Shown piece after piece: positions 22,572-32,871 of a stretch of 62,704 nucleotides of DNA. Position 1 is the first letter of the stretch. Every line of letters begins with the position of its first letter. This stretch comes from Saprospiraceae bacterium (GTDB lineage: Bacteria; Bacteroidota; Bacteroidia; Chitinophagales; Saprospiraceae), in contig JADJYH010000012.1 of the NCBI GenBank assembly GCA_016719855.1, positions 1-62,704 on the forward strand, in the 5' to 3' direction. Under the pieces are notes generated by a model. That model was not told where the DNA came from, ran no database searches, and saw only the letters and a list, made by a program, of their open reading frames with translations. The translations under genes and the position numbers were made by a program.

Positions 22572-23606
22572 ATGAACAATGCTAAAACAAAACTATGGCC
22601 TTACAAGCCCAGCTCCAGCATCCTATTGGCATTGGTTTTAATGGCCGTATTAATAACAGCCTTTATTCTTTTGGGGAAAGTATTGAACTGGCCTGCAAAA
22701 GATTCCGATGTGACGGTACTAATAGGAGTTTTGTTGTTCAGTATTTTGCCAGTTGTCCTGGTGCTCATAGATGCAATCATGGAGCGGGGTGGGAGCTTTG
22801 AAATCGAAGGATTTAAAATCAACTTGCCTGAGACTACCACCAACAGCGCACTTGGATTTGCAGTGCCTGATAACATAGGCGCCCCTGGCCAACCCATCAC
22901 TGACAGTAGTACTACCCAGATACTGGATGCGCTCAGTAAAGCGACTACGTGATATCGTCATCATTGACTTAAAGGATGGCCAGGCATGGTGGGAGACGAG
23001 GTTGCTTGTACCTTTGCTGGTGCGGTACGACTTGGTAAGCCAGCCAAAATTGTTTTCGTTGGAAAGAAAGGCAATAACGACGGCCATTTCCTGGGTTGGG
23101 GGCACCCCGTTGAGTTGTTACCTTACTTATTGGAAGTTGACCCACAATATGCACTCAGTTACTACACCGCATTGTCAGCCGACCGCCAATGGCAGTTGGT
23201 AGAGCCTCCTCCAACCAAGGTACAACCACCAATACAAATCTGGATGAAGCCTGATGGATTGGCACCCAAGCATCCTTGGATGGCGTTCGATAATGTCTCC
23301 GGACTACCCAATCCCTTTTTAGCAGAACAATTATTGGCTGCCGATATTGGCGAAAAAGTCGAAAACAAGCTATACCCTAAACCTAATCCAACATGGATAA
23401 GTCCTGTTAGGGTAGTAGAACTTTTTCGTCCCAGACTTTATACTAAGACTATTGATGAAAACTGGAGTGAAGAGCTGCAATTGAATGCTTTGTTTGAACC
23501 AGATGCTGACTATGTTGCTCTTACTCAAAATGGGAAGTACAAAGCCATTGTATCAAGGCTCTCTTTGTTGGGCGAACTTGTAAAAACGATGGTAAAGCAG
23601 AAGTGA
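22572..23606 (+). CDS. Hypothetical inner-membrane protein, one frameshift
   Basis: Starts at 22572 (MNNAKTKLWPYKPSSS) with two transmembrane helices: LALVLMAVLITAFILLG and VTVLIGVLLFSILPVVLVL. A soluble domain of about 260 residues follows after a frame change near 22945-22990. It includes DIVIIDLKDGQAWWETR, a Rossmann-like beta strand (KPAKIVFVGKKGN), FLGWGHPVELLPYLL, and a C-terminus ending at 23606. I do not recognise the family. It follows the secreted protein by 192 bp, which holds no clear signal. Confidence 0.6.
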
Positions 23607-23726
23607 TGAATGAAGCCTACACTCACTTGACACCTAAAGCTGATAATTCAACTTGTCTTAATTATGACTTCTATGCAATTTTTGCGCACTTTATAACATC
23701 CGTCAAACCGTTCAACTTCAAAAAAT

Positions 23727-24304
23727 ATGAAAAACCTACTCACTCAGGAAATCAGCCTTCACAAAGGCACAGCTTTGTCCCCAGTTTCTGACCTCACAAA
23801 ATGGTATGCCCTCTATACCCGCTCCGCTTCGAAAAAAAAGGTTTACAACGACCTCTTGAAATGGAAGTACCATGCCTTCCTACCTCTAGTCAAAAGAACA
23901 TCGTGCCTGGAGCGACAGGATTAAGACGGTTCATGTACCGCTATTGCCCAGCTATGTGTTTGTCAACGCCTGTTCATCCAACATCAGGCAAGTCACCTAT
24001 CTGGATGGCGTAGTCAGGCTGGTTTCGTTTGAAGGTAAGCCCTGCGAAATAAGGGAGGATGAAATACACCTGCTGGAAAGCATCGTCAAGCATGGCTTCC
24101 AAGCGCAAAACACCATGATGAATTGTGCGGTGGGGGATTTGGTCCGGATTATTCGTGGACCGATGAAAGGCTGGGAGGGTAGGGGTGGACCGACACTGTG
24201 GGCAGTCGAGGGTCGTATTTCAGATTGACTCGATTCGGCAGGCGATTAGCATGGAGGTTAGAATGGGTGATTTAGAAAATTTAGTGGGTACCTCACGGTT
24301 CTAA
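23727..24304 (+). CDS. UpxY-like NusG-family transcription antiterminator, frameshifted
   Basis: NGN-domain start TKWYALYTRSASKKKVYNDL (residues ~25-45), then FLPLVK. After a frame change near 23905 it continues with HVPLLPSYVFVNA, and a KOW-like end DLVRIIRGPMKGWEGR. A second slip near 24180 leads to a C-terminal QIDSIRQAISMEV and a stop at 24302-24304. About 190 residues, normal for Bacteroidota UpxY/NusG paralogues. These proteins usually act on the long operon that carries their own gene. Here it is convergent with the eCIS/glycosyltransferase operon, so the target is unclear: it may act in trans or be an orphan. Confidence 0.78.
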
Positions 24305-24707
24305 GCCTCAAAAATCCGCTTCTTATTATTCCTAATAATGGTCAAAATTTTTGGGAGAACTACAAAGTTACATGTTGACGAATAGGATTGGCCCTAGATA
24401 TGTCCATTTGAGAAGTAATAGTCCCCAAAATCACCAATTTAAAATTGATTTTTTACTTTTTTAATATTTTGTAAATCAATCGATTACATTTTTCTTGAAA
24501 CTTAAAAATACTCATAAGTACTTGATATTTAATACAACAATTTAATTACTTAGTGCTTTTTTGGCACACAAAGTGCTTGAAAAACCAGCGTATCTGGCAT
24601 TTTTAAACCGCGACAAGTCTAATGACAATTCAAAGTTTGGTGAATGGTTGTTTTATTACGATTGAAAGTATTTTGAGTGGCTATATTTCACTAAAGTTTC
24701 ACGCAGA
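24305..24707. other. AT-rich convergent intergenic region
   Basis: Lies between the ends of the NusG-like gene (+) and the glycosyltransferase gene (-). AT-rich with several A/T runs. Terminators are expected here, but I do not see a strong GC stem followed by a T run. Confidence 0.5.
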
Positions 24708-25250
24708 TTACTTTGCGATATTTAAAAATAAATGCTTGTGCTTGTTTTTAATATAGTCGAACAAAGCAGCTCTGTTTGACTCTGCCTCACTGGTTTTTCC
24801 CATTCCGTGCTTACGGTAATAGAAATGGTTGCCGGAAGTTTTCTTGATACGTGCACCAGCTTCAGCCAATCGTATCCAAAAGTCATAGTCCTCCCAATAG
24901 GGAATAATTTCATCTATCCCACCCACTTGTACCCAATAGCTACGTCTAAAAGCTGAGCACGTATGCACGTGGTTTTTTTGGAGTTGCATGGGGAGCGTAA
25001 CAACATCAGGCACAGGCCATCTTGAATTTATGTCACCAAAAAGAATGGCATCTGGGTTTGCTACGTCAAAACCTTTCCTTAGCAGGGCTTCCGCTTCAAA
25101 TAAATAGTCCGCACCTATTTTATCATCAGCATCTAAGTAATCACATAATCAATGCCGTATTGTGTGGAACGGAATCAACTGGCACACTCCAAGTATCTGC
25201 CATAATTTTTGCAAGGAATGACCACATTCCAAGTTACTGGGTAACAATGA
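24708..25250 (-). pseudogene. Glycosyltransferase family 2, apparently internally deleted
   Basis: The N-terminal strand VVIPCKNYGRYL is a classic GT-A start. A DADDKIGADYLFEAEALL segment (the DxD metal/UDP-sugar site) and a C-terminal acceptor region (IIPYWEDYDFWIRLAEAGA) follow, ending at 24708. Between GRYLEC and the DADD segment only ~15 residues remain where family members have about 60-70. Either ~150 bp were lost or the assembly collapsed. Several indels also break the frame (near 25170, 25130 and 25010). It is the last gene of the long leftward operon, directly after another glycosyltransferase. Confidence 0.6.
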
Positions 25251-25262
25251 TTTTTCCGTTGC

Positions 25263-26636
25263 CTAGAAAACCGAAGCGCTTGACTGATCCCTAGTGCCTT
25301 GTACCGATTATGTTCTGCCTCAAGATACAGCGCAATGCCCGGCGTGTAGTTATGATTCAACAAATGAATAGTAGATAGGAAAGCACGATGTTTTGACCCT
25401 GTTAAGATGGTAAATCGGTCTTTGACTCCCGTCGGAACAGTAATTGTCAATGTTTTCTGATAAAAATTCGTCCAATACTTTCAACCATGATTTTTTGAAA
25501 AAAGCACCCCATCCTATCAAAGCACCTTGTCCATAAAAATGGACATACCTATATCGATGTTGATAATGATTAGTGTTCAAAGCATGAACGATGCCTGTGT
25601 CGTCATTTAGGAAAGATTGAAATAATGAAGGGATGCCTTGGACAATGACATCATCATCTTGCACATAAATGATTTCATTTTTTGCTTGCTTGGCGCAGAG
25701 AAAACGCCCGTAACACAGCATATTTACATCCGAATTTATGACTCTAACTTTTTTTCCTTCAAGTTTCAGTGGTGTGCCAGCGAGATTGTTCCATATAATA
25801 ATCTCGTCGATAAAATCATATTGCTCTAGACTTTGAACGATAGCTTGCATATTTTCATGCCTTTTATAGGCAAGCAGACAGGCAGTTACTTTTTTCTTTT
25901 CTACGTATTCTGCTTTACAAACTATTGTGGGTTTTTCACTACTGTTCGTAAAGATTGGGTTTGAATGCACACACGATTCTTCCGCCATCACTTCTTTTAT
26001 CATATCCGATTGGATAGGATGCCACCAACTATTATTATAGTTTTTCGGACTGGTGTTTTCAGTATGCACAGTAGCTACATAAAAACGGTAGTCGTTCAGA
26101 ACTGTAAAGGGTTCTGAAGTTCTTGAGAAAATGAATTGTGTATCAGATGCTACTTGAATAGCCGGGAATGGTTTCTTTTCCCAAAAATTTCGGGTATAAA
26201 GCAAAGTATTACCTGCAAGCCAAGGTTTTTCGGTTGGAGGATATTTGTAGAGCCAGCATTTGCCTGATTCTATGTGCTGATACAGTATTTCTTTAAGCCC
26301 GCATACACTATTATTACTTGCCAGCAACTCTTTCATTTGGTAGCGGATACGCCAAGATGCTATCCAATCATCGTCATCCCAGTGCATGATATAATCACCT
26401 TTACTTTGGCAAACACAGAAGTTTCGTTTTTCGCCCAAAATCATCCGACTGTTCAGTCGGATATAACGGATTTGCTCATGTTGTGGGACCAAGTCGGCAA
26501 TGTTGTCCGAACCATCATCCACTATGAGCAATTCTTTATTTGAATAATCCTGGCGGAGAAAATACAGAATAGCATTGGGCACAAACTGCCGCCGATTATA
26601 AGTAGGCATGACACAGGTGACTAATGGTTCTTGCAT
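25263..26636 (-). CDS. Glycosyltransferase with two GT-A-like domains
   Basis: Domain 1 (residues ~1-230) is family 2: VTCVMPTYNRRQFV, LLIVDDGSD, then a DxD site in YIMHWDDDDW. Domain 2 (residues ~250-420) is a second GT-A fold: KVTACLLAYKRHENMQ, IYVQDDDVIVQGI, and an acceptor loop with GQGALIGWGAFFKK. A frameshift near 25445 hides a further ~60 C-terminal residues (PGIALYLEAEHNRYKALGIS). The start codon lies 3 nt after the stop of the fibre gene, so it is part of the eCIS operon. Likely to glycosylate a structural or fibre protein; the sugar and target are not visible from sequence. Confidence 0.75.
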
Positions 26637-26639
26637 GAT

Positions 26640-29600
26640 TCAGTGTGAGTTTTTATTCCGATTTTTTTCGTGGAGTCTTTTTGGAAACTGGTTCATCAGG
26701 CTCTCCAATGTATTACTTTTCAAAATTTGCCGGAATTCTTCCTGTTCTTTGCGGATGTTGTTAAGCTCTTCCTGTAGTTTAGAAATTGTTCCATCCTTGT
26801 CAGTAATCAGTTGCTGGGTTTTCTTTAAATCTTCCTTTACCTTCTTAATTTCCTGCTTTTGTGCATCCAAATCATCTTTGTTAGGCTCGTCTTTTACGAC
26901 CATATAGCCTAACACTTTGCCATTCTCTTCATATAGTCTGACATTTTGCCCTGCTTCGAGTTTTTTGGGAAGAACACTGGCTGCCTGGAAGTATTCAATA
27001 TTTAGTTTTGGGTTATAAGGTTGGACTTCGGCAACCTTAACTCCTAGCGAATCAAGAGTTTTCTGAGTGGTAACTAAGTCTTTTCCTACAATTTCTTTCC
27101 CATCTGTTTTTCCGAACGGCTTCCACTCAAAATTTGAAATAGCGTTCAAAACTACTTTCTCAATCAAATCAAAAACTGTGTTCCTTTTTCCCTTGAGTCC
27201 CACCATCGTTCCCTTTGAAGTCGGAATCCTTAAAAATCTCGCTGCCTTGAAAATATTATTTACATCGAATATTTCTATCGAGCACCGAACAACAGAATTC
27301 TTCAAATCTCTTTATTAGGATAGGCAAAACAGGTACTATGGAAAACCAATATTCGACCGTTGGGAAAGTCTTCACGTATCTTCGCTTGCTATAATTACAG
27401 ATATGGTACACTTCCCCGTCCCTTATTTCCACGAGCCCCAGATGAACTTTATCGTTGACATCACAAGTTGGGCAGTTCACTAAGAATTTGTCACAAAAAC
27501 ACTCTTTTAAATATTGCCACCAGTATCTTAAAATATTGCGGTATGCTTGGATAACTGCTTCCCGATAGGCAGCAAGGACTTTTGGCGGGTTGTATGAATA
27601 ATCCGGCTGAGGGCTGCGAAACACGGCTGATAAATTAATGTCGCTCAATGTGTTGACATCCCGGTTGAGCAAATAACCCTGATTATTTTTCGAATCTACC
27701 GCTAGACTCAACGGCGACAGTTGAAGGGGTATCTGAGAAGCCCTTTTTCAAGGTTAAAGTATTGCGCCCAACAGACACAATAACCACTCGCATTTTGTTT
27801 GAATTGGAAACAAGCACAAACTTGCTCTTTCCCGTTTCATGCACAGCCAATTTTAAATCAGTATTAGGGTCATCGTCAAATATTACCTTTTTCAAATAAG
27901 GCAATTCTTCTCCTGTCGTTCGATTAAATACCTTCAGGACTCTACGCCCAGAATCGGCATTACCAGTAACGAGGAGGGTACTCATCTAATGTGGCAATAT
28001 TATTAGCCGCGTCCCTGCCATTTACTGGGACAGATATTGTACCTTGGGCTATAGCCCTAGTAAGAGAAATAATTTTGATTGCATTAAAATCCTCTGGTTT
28101 TTCTTTGAATTCGCCTGCATAAATTCTATCGCCTTCACTGCTGATGTGAAGCAAGCCCGTAGCTTTGAACTTACTACCAATTGGCTCTGGCTTTATTGTT
28201 AATTTATTAATATTTATCTGGTGTAAACCTATTGCTTGAGCAATAGCAAATAATTGGTTTTTTGGGCTTATTGCCAGGCTTACGTATTTCACTTTTTGGA
28301 AAAAAGAGGAATTTTTCCAAGTCAATTCACCAAACTTGCCGATACTGGCTACAGCAAGCCAAGAGCTATCATCTGTACTTATTGCAGCAAAAAGCTCTGT
28401 TCCTTTATTGTTTATCGCAATATCCTGCACCAATGCATCCTTGTTTTCAGGAACTTGATAATCTGCGCCAATTCTTTTTATCCAAGTTAAAAACGCATAT
28501 TTTATTATCACTGCCATAAGTATAGGCAACTTGAAGTCTTGGGTGGAGACTGAGACGGGAATGCAAATTAGATTGATTACCGAATATCGTATCTAATCCT
28601 TTGTCTAGCGGATATGGGGAAGGGGGGCATCATCGTTTCTGGCGCAAAATGTTTTGCTCGTAAGCAATTTTAACTCTTCGTAAAACTGCTTCAGGTATTC
28701 GTGTTCTTTCAGGGAAATAAAACCATAGCTACCACTTTCAGGATTCTTTAAAGAGGCAAAAAGATTAGTGAAGGCAGCCATCCTCTGTTGTTGTTCCGTT
28801 ATCGGAATCTTCTCGCCTAAGTTTTGCAAAGGGAACCGCTTTTTGAAAAGGTCTATTACGTTCTGGATGCATCCGTCGTAAAAGTCCTTTAGTAGTGTAC
28901 CTTCCAATATATCGTCCCAGTCATCTTTCGGAACGTGAGGCTCAACGGAAAATACTGGCCTATTATTAGCTCCGGCAGATACGGACACGCAAAAACTTCC
29001 GAACCTTTCTTTTCCTCTAGCCAGTTTTTTTTCACTGCCTTATCGCTAAGAAAATCATAAACAATGGATTGGTCAGCCTTAATCGGGTCGCCTTCGCAAT
29101 CAAGTGCATATCCACTTCCTATCTGCACCCCATTACCCCTTTTTGGCAGGCATTTCATCTTAAATCCACAAACTACACCATAACCATGAAGGTATTTGTT
29201 GTGTTCACGCAGGTCATTGTCTGGAAGTTCTGTTAGTGCAGGAAAAAGCGGCCTACAATCCTGAACGCTTACGATGCCGCCAGACACATTCATAATTGCC
29301 AATTTGCAATAAAAATGGTCCGTTCCATGTGGTAATTGTGATTTCGGACTATTGTTAGGTACTATATAGGGGGGCCATTCTACTTCTCCTGTAGCTGTCC
29401 GAGCAGGGATGGACCAGTGGTCGCCAGGACAGTATTTGCCTAAGGAAAACATCACTTGGATACCATCTTCCAAATCCATCAAGTTGCGCTGGCAGGTAAG
29501 CCAGTTTCAGTACCCTCTTTTGATCCCAACGGCGAAGCTTCCATTTTCCACTTACCGAAGGGGGGCAGATTTCAGAGTAATTTTTCCTAGTGCCAGAATC

Positions 29601-30524
29601 TACAAAATCAATTTCGCATAGAGGCTTAGGATTCCTGTTGAGGCTGGAATCCTCATCCACGATTTCGACCCACTGTCCTGCAGCAAATCCTAGCATTTCG
29701 TCTTTACCCAAATCGGCGACTGTGATAACTTTACCGTTTATGGCCAGTATGCTGGTTTCAACGCTTGCATTGTCCCTCGACCATTTAAATGTCGCTTGCG
29801 CCAAGGCTCCGCCTGTATGCACTTCCACCCGATAATGTTGGTTTTCCAAGCGTCGGTAGCCTGATTGCGGAGGCAAGAGGCATGGGTCGTCAGAAGGTGG
29901 CACCTTGCTTGTCCTGACATTCAGTTTACCCAAAGGTGGTGTTACCAGTTCATTCCATTCAGGTATATCCGATTTACAGTCGGTTGCTGAATTACTGATT
30001 GGAAGCAGATTTACTTTCCAGACCGTTTGCAGCCTCGTTGTTGTGTCTGCCTCACCAAGCGCTATTTCACGGATGCGCTTATCGTCGAGATGATTTATTT
30101 CTCGCTGCCAAGCATCTATATAAACTAGGTAAGTACCATCTTTAAGTTGACTAGAATCAGGGGGCTACTTGGTGGACTACTAGGAGGGCTGCTTGGGATA
30201 TCTGGAAATTGTGCGTTGGGGAAGTATGGCTGATTCTGATAAGTTGTCGTTTCTTCCAATTGCAAAGCAAACCCACCTACGTACATGTGCCCCGCCGAAA
30301 TACTTCAGGTCGTTGATGCCCTTGGCAGTGATTCTAAAATAATTGCCATTCTTTGGCACACCGGATTGTCCGATGACATCCTTTGTTTCGGTATGGGTGC
30401 GGTATTGGTGAATGTCCAACTGCTCGTTCCAGTCGGAATCGAGTTGAACCCGGCCTTGCTGCATGAGTACGCCGTTATAATGTTTGCTGGGGTCAAAAAT
30501 TTTGCGGGAAGTATCGCTTGCCAT
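26640..30524 (-). CDS. Giant eCIS fibre/tail-tip protein: DUF6519 plus beta-propeller-like region
   Basis: Starts at 30524 with the DUF6519 signature (SRKIFDPSKHYNGVLMQQGR, then LDSDWNEQLD), a domain common in contractile tail loci. The N-terminal half (to nt ~28610) is beta-rich and includes a Ser-Pro-Pro-rich linker near 30175. Nt 28530-27690 read like repeated propeller blades (ELFAAISTDDSSWLAVASIG). Then comes a conserved-looking domain with CPTCDVNDKVHLGLVEIRDG and YVKTFPTVEYWFSIVPVLP. The C-terminal ~100 residues are a coiled coil (nt ~26900-26650). About eight indels split it; whole length is ~1290 residues. Likely a receptor-binding fibre or large tail-tip protein. Next to gpI/beta-helix upstream and a glycosyltransferase downstream. 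Confidence 0.72.
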
Positions 30525-30538
30525 GTTTGTCAGGTTTG

Positions 30539-32861
30539 TTAGATGATGTGTAATTTCAGGATGCGTAAAATGCCGGCTTCCAAGCCAAAGCGGAGGTATT
30601 CATCGAGGCGGGTGCGAAGGTTTATTATCCGCTGTGGTTGAAAAAGATGATGGAATGCTCCCATTTCCGATTCATCATCTGCCCCATTGGTAATCTCTGG
30701 AGCACAATGCTGGTGAAGTTGGCAGTATCCGGCATCACCGTAGTTCAAAAGAAGTATAAGTGCCGTACTAGCGGTAGCTTCTGCCACTGCCCTTGCCTGG
30801 GCAGCTTCTATTTGGGCATCAGTGGCTTCTTTTTCTTTTGCATCCTTTATAGCGGTTTCCGCTGCTGTTTGCTGGTTGACAGTGATAGGGCTTGGGAACC
30901 CTTGAACCAGAAGGAAGCCATGAAAATCGTACACCCTTTTTGCAAGCGTTTTGCCAATACAGGAGCTGACCAATTGTCGCTTGTTGCCGCTTTTCAGCAA
31001 CGAAAATGCAATTCGATGCCATTTTTAAAGTATGCGTATGGATTTTTCCAATTATGGTGCAGTTCTTTACTTCCAAGCTGCCTCCTGCCGATTCGGCTAT
31101 CTGGTGCTGCATAAGCAACTGCCGATTTATTCAAAGCATCCACAATACTGTCTACAATGGAAATTTTCGCACCTTCGACAGCCCGAATGCTGCCTGTTAT
31201 AGATTTCTCTATGGATACATCCAAACCGGGCAGTTCAACCAACAGGCGGGATATCAGGGTCGTTTCCGCAGCAGTTGTTATTATGGCTGGGCTGTTCGTT
31301 GGCAACAATGTACAATGCCTGATTTTCAGGCTTTTTAACTGATTGGATGAGGCAGGGTTGTTCGAATATTGGGCCGGTATCCGGATTTGTCCGCCGCTTA
31401 ATAAAATGCCATTCAAAATAACTTTGGAATTTTCTTCTCCCTCTATGCGCAATTCACCGCCGTTCAGACTAAAATGGGACGGTAATTGTCCTTAGCCTCA
31501 ATTCTATAGTTTGGTTTTGCCCGCCCTAATGACGAGGGTTTTCAAAATAATAGCTGTTGTCTTGGATTTCTACGACGCCATAAGCTTCGGTATTCGATGT
31601 ATCACTTTCTTGCAATTTTGTTAATTCTTTCTTTATTGCGTCCAAAGCTTCCTGGATGTTCAACCTGCCATTATAGGTAATTGCTTTGTCCGCTTTCCGG
31701 ATGATGGTAGTTGAACGGTCGTAGCCTCCACCTCCCATGTTTGCAGAAAACCCGTAACAATAGGTTACGTCTTTATTGGGAAGCCAGATGGCTGCAGTGT
31801 GTCTCAGTGGAAGCACCGATGGTGGACTACTACTAGTGTCTGAAAGACTACGCGGTAAAGCAATGCGCCCAAGTACGGGGTCGATAGCAATTTTTTTCGA
31901 TTGGCATGTTTATCCAGTTACCTGGAACTGCCGGGTCATCAATGAGGTTACAGATTGAAATAATATCTGAAAGTTTAGCACCTGATTTAGAATCTGGTAA
32001 AGGAAGAGCCTTCTGCATAAATCATCAGGCTCCTGTCCTTTTTTCTCCAGTGTCAGGGTCATCATCCTGGCCATACCATGCCCCAAATCGTTTGCAAGCA
32101 ATCTCGGGAAATAGGTATCGGAACGTTTATTGGTTCAGCAAGTTGAGAGATATCGGTTCCGTTTCAGGCAAATTGTAAGGGGGCAACTGTTTCCCAAGGC
32201 GTCGAAAGTGTAGCGCAGTCATCCACTCGGTGCGCTTTGTGCTTTCGTAAGTTAGTAACTGTTAATACGCCATAGGAAAATCCCAATGTGGTGGATGTTG
32301 TATTTCCCGCGCAGAGGTTCGATACGCCTCACGTCAGCTGTATGTGCCATCGTGTCGAAAGGTGTGTTGGCGTATTCCAATTTTTTCCAATCCTTCAATC
32401 CGGAAATGGAAAGGTTGCCTAGGCGAATATGGTTCATGTATTGTGTGGTGGCCAATCGCTGAAAAAACTCAACCACATTGGCGTTCCAACCTGTCACATC
32501 GTGGGCAAGTTGCTCGATGACAGCAGCAGTGCCCTTTCGGCGGCGGTAGGCTATTGTGTTTGCCACTTGCGCGCGTTCACTAATGGGAGCGTCCGGGAAA
32601 CTCAACAAAACCCCGTACAACCAAATTGCCGATATAAAAAACGACCCATTCAGAACAAGTCTCAATGAATTGGTCGTCGTATAATTGGTCAAGGTTTTCT
32701 CCAACACCTGACCTGTTCAGCAATAACGGACAAGAGCGCCGCCGTGGGCCGTAGAGTTCTTCCTCGTTGGCATTGCTGCCGGACAATTGCTCCGCCAGTT
32801 CGCTGTCACGCAAGCGATACAGGACAGGCAGCAGGTCATAGCTTTGTAAATCGAATGTCAT
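30539..32861 (-). CDS. eCIS tail protein: gpI-like N-terminus with right-handed beta-helix region
   Basis: From 32861, MTFDLQSYDLLPVLYRLRD begins a phage tail protein I-like domain. It includes SERAQVANTIAYRRRKGTAA and VIEQLAHDVTGWNANVVEFF, the usual signature of wedge protein gpI/Afp12-type genes in eCIS. The middle (nt ~31450-31000) reads as short repeated strands typical of a parallel beta-helix (LKSLKIRHCTLLPTN, ISIVDSIVDAL). The C-terminus, after indels, carries YHCQPA-type and ADDESEMGAFHHLFQPQR plus RTRLDEYLRFGLEAGI, conserved in this class. About 770 residues in at least five frame pieces. It probably anchors the fibre at the baseplate edge. The DUF6519 gene starts 14 nt downstream. 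Confidence 0.72.
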
Positions 32862-32871
32862 GTTAGGAAAG

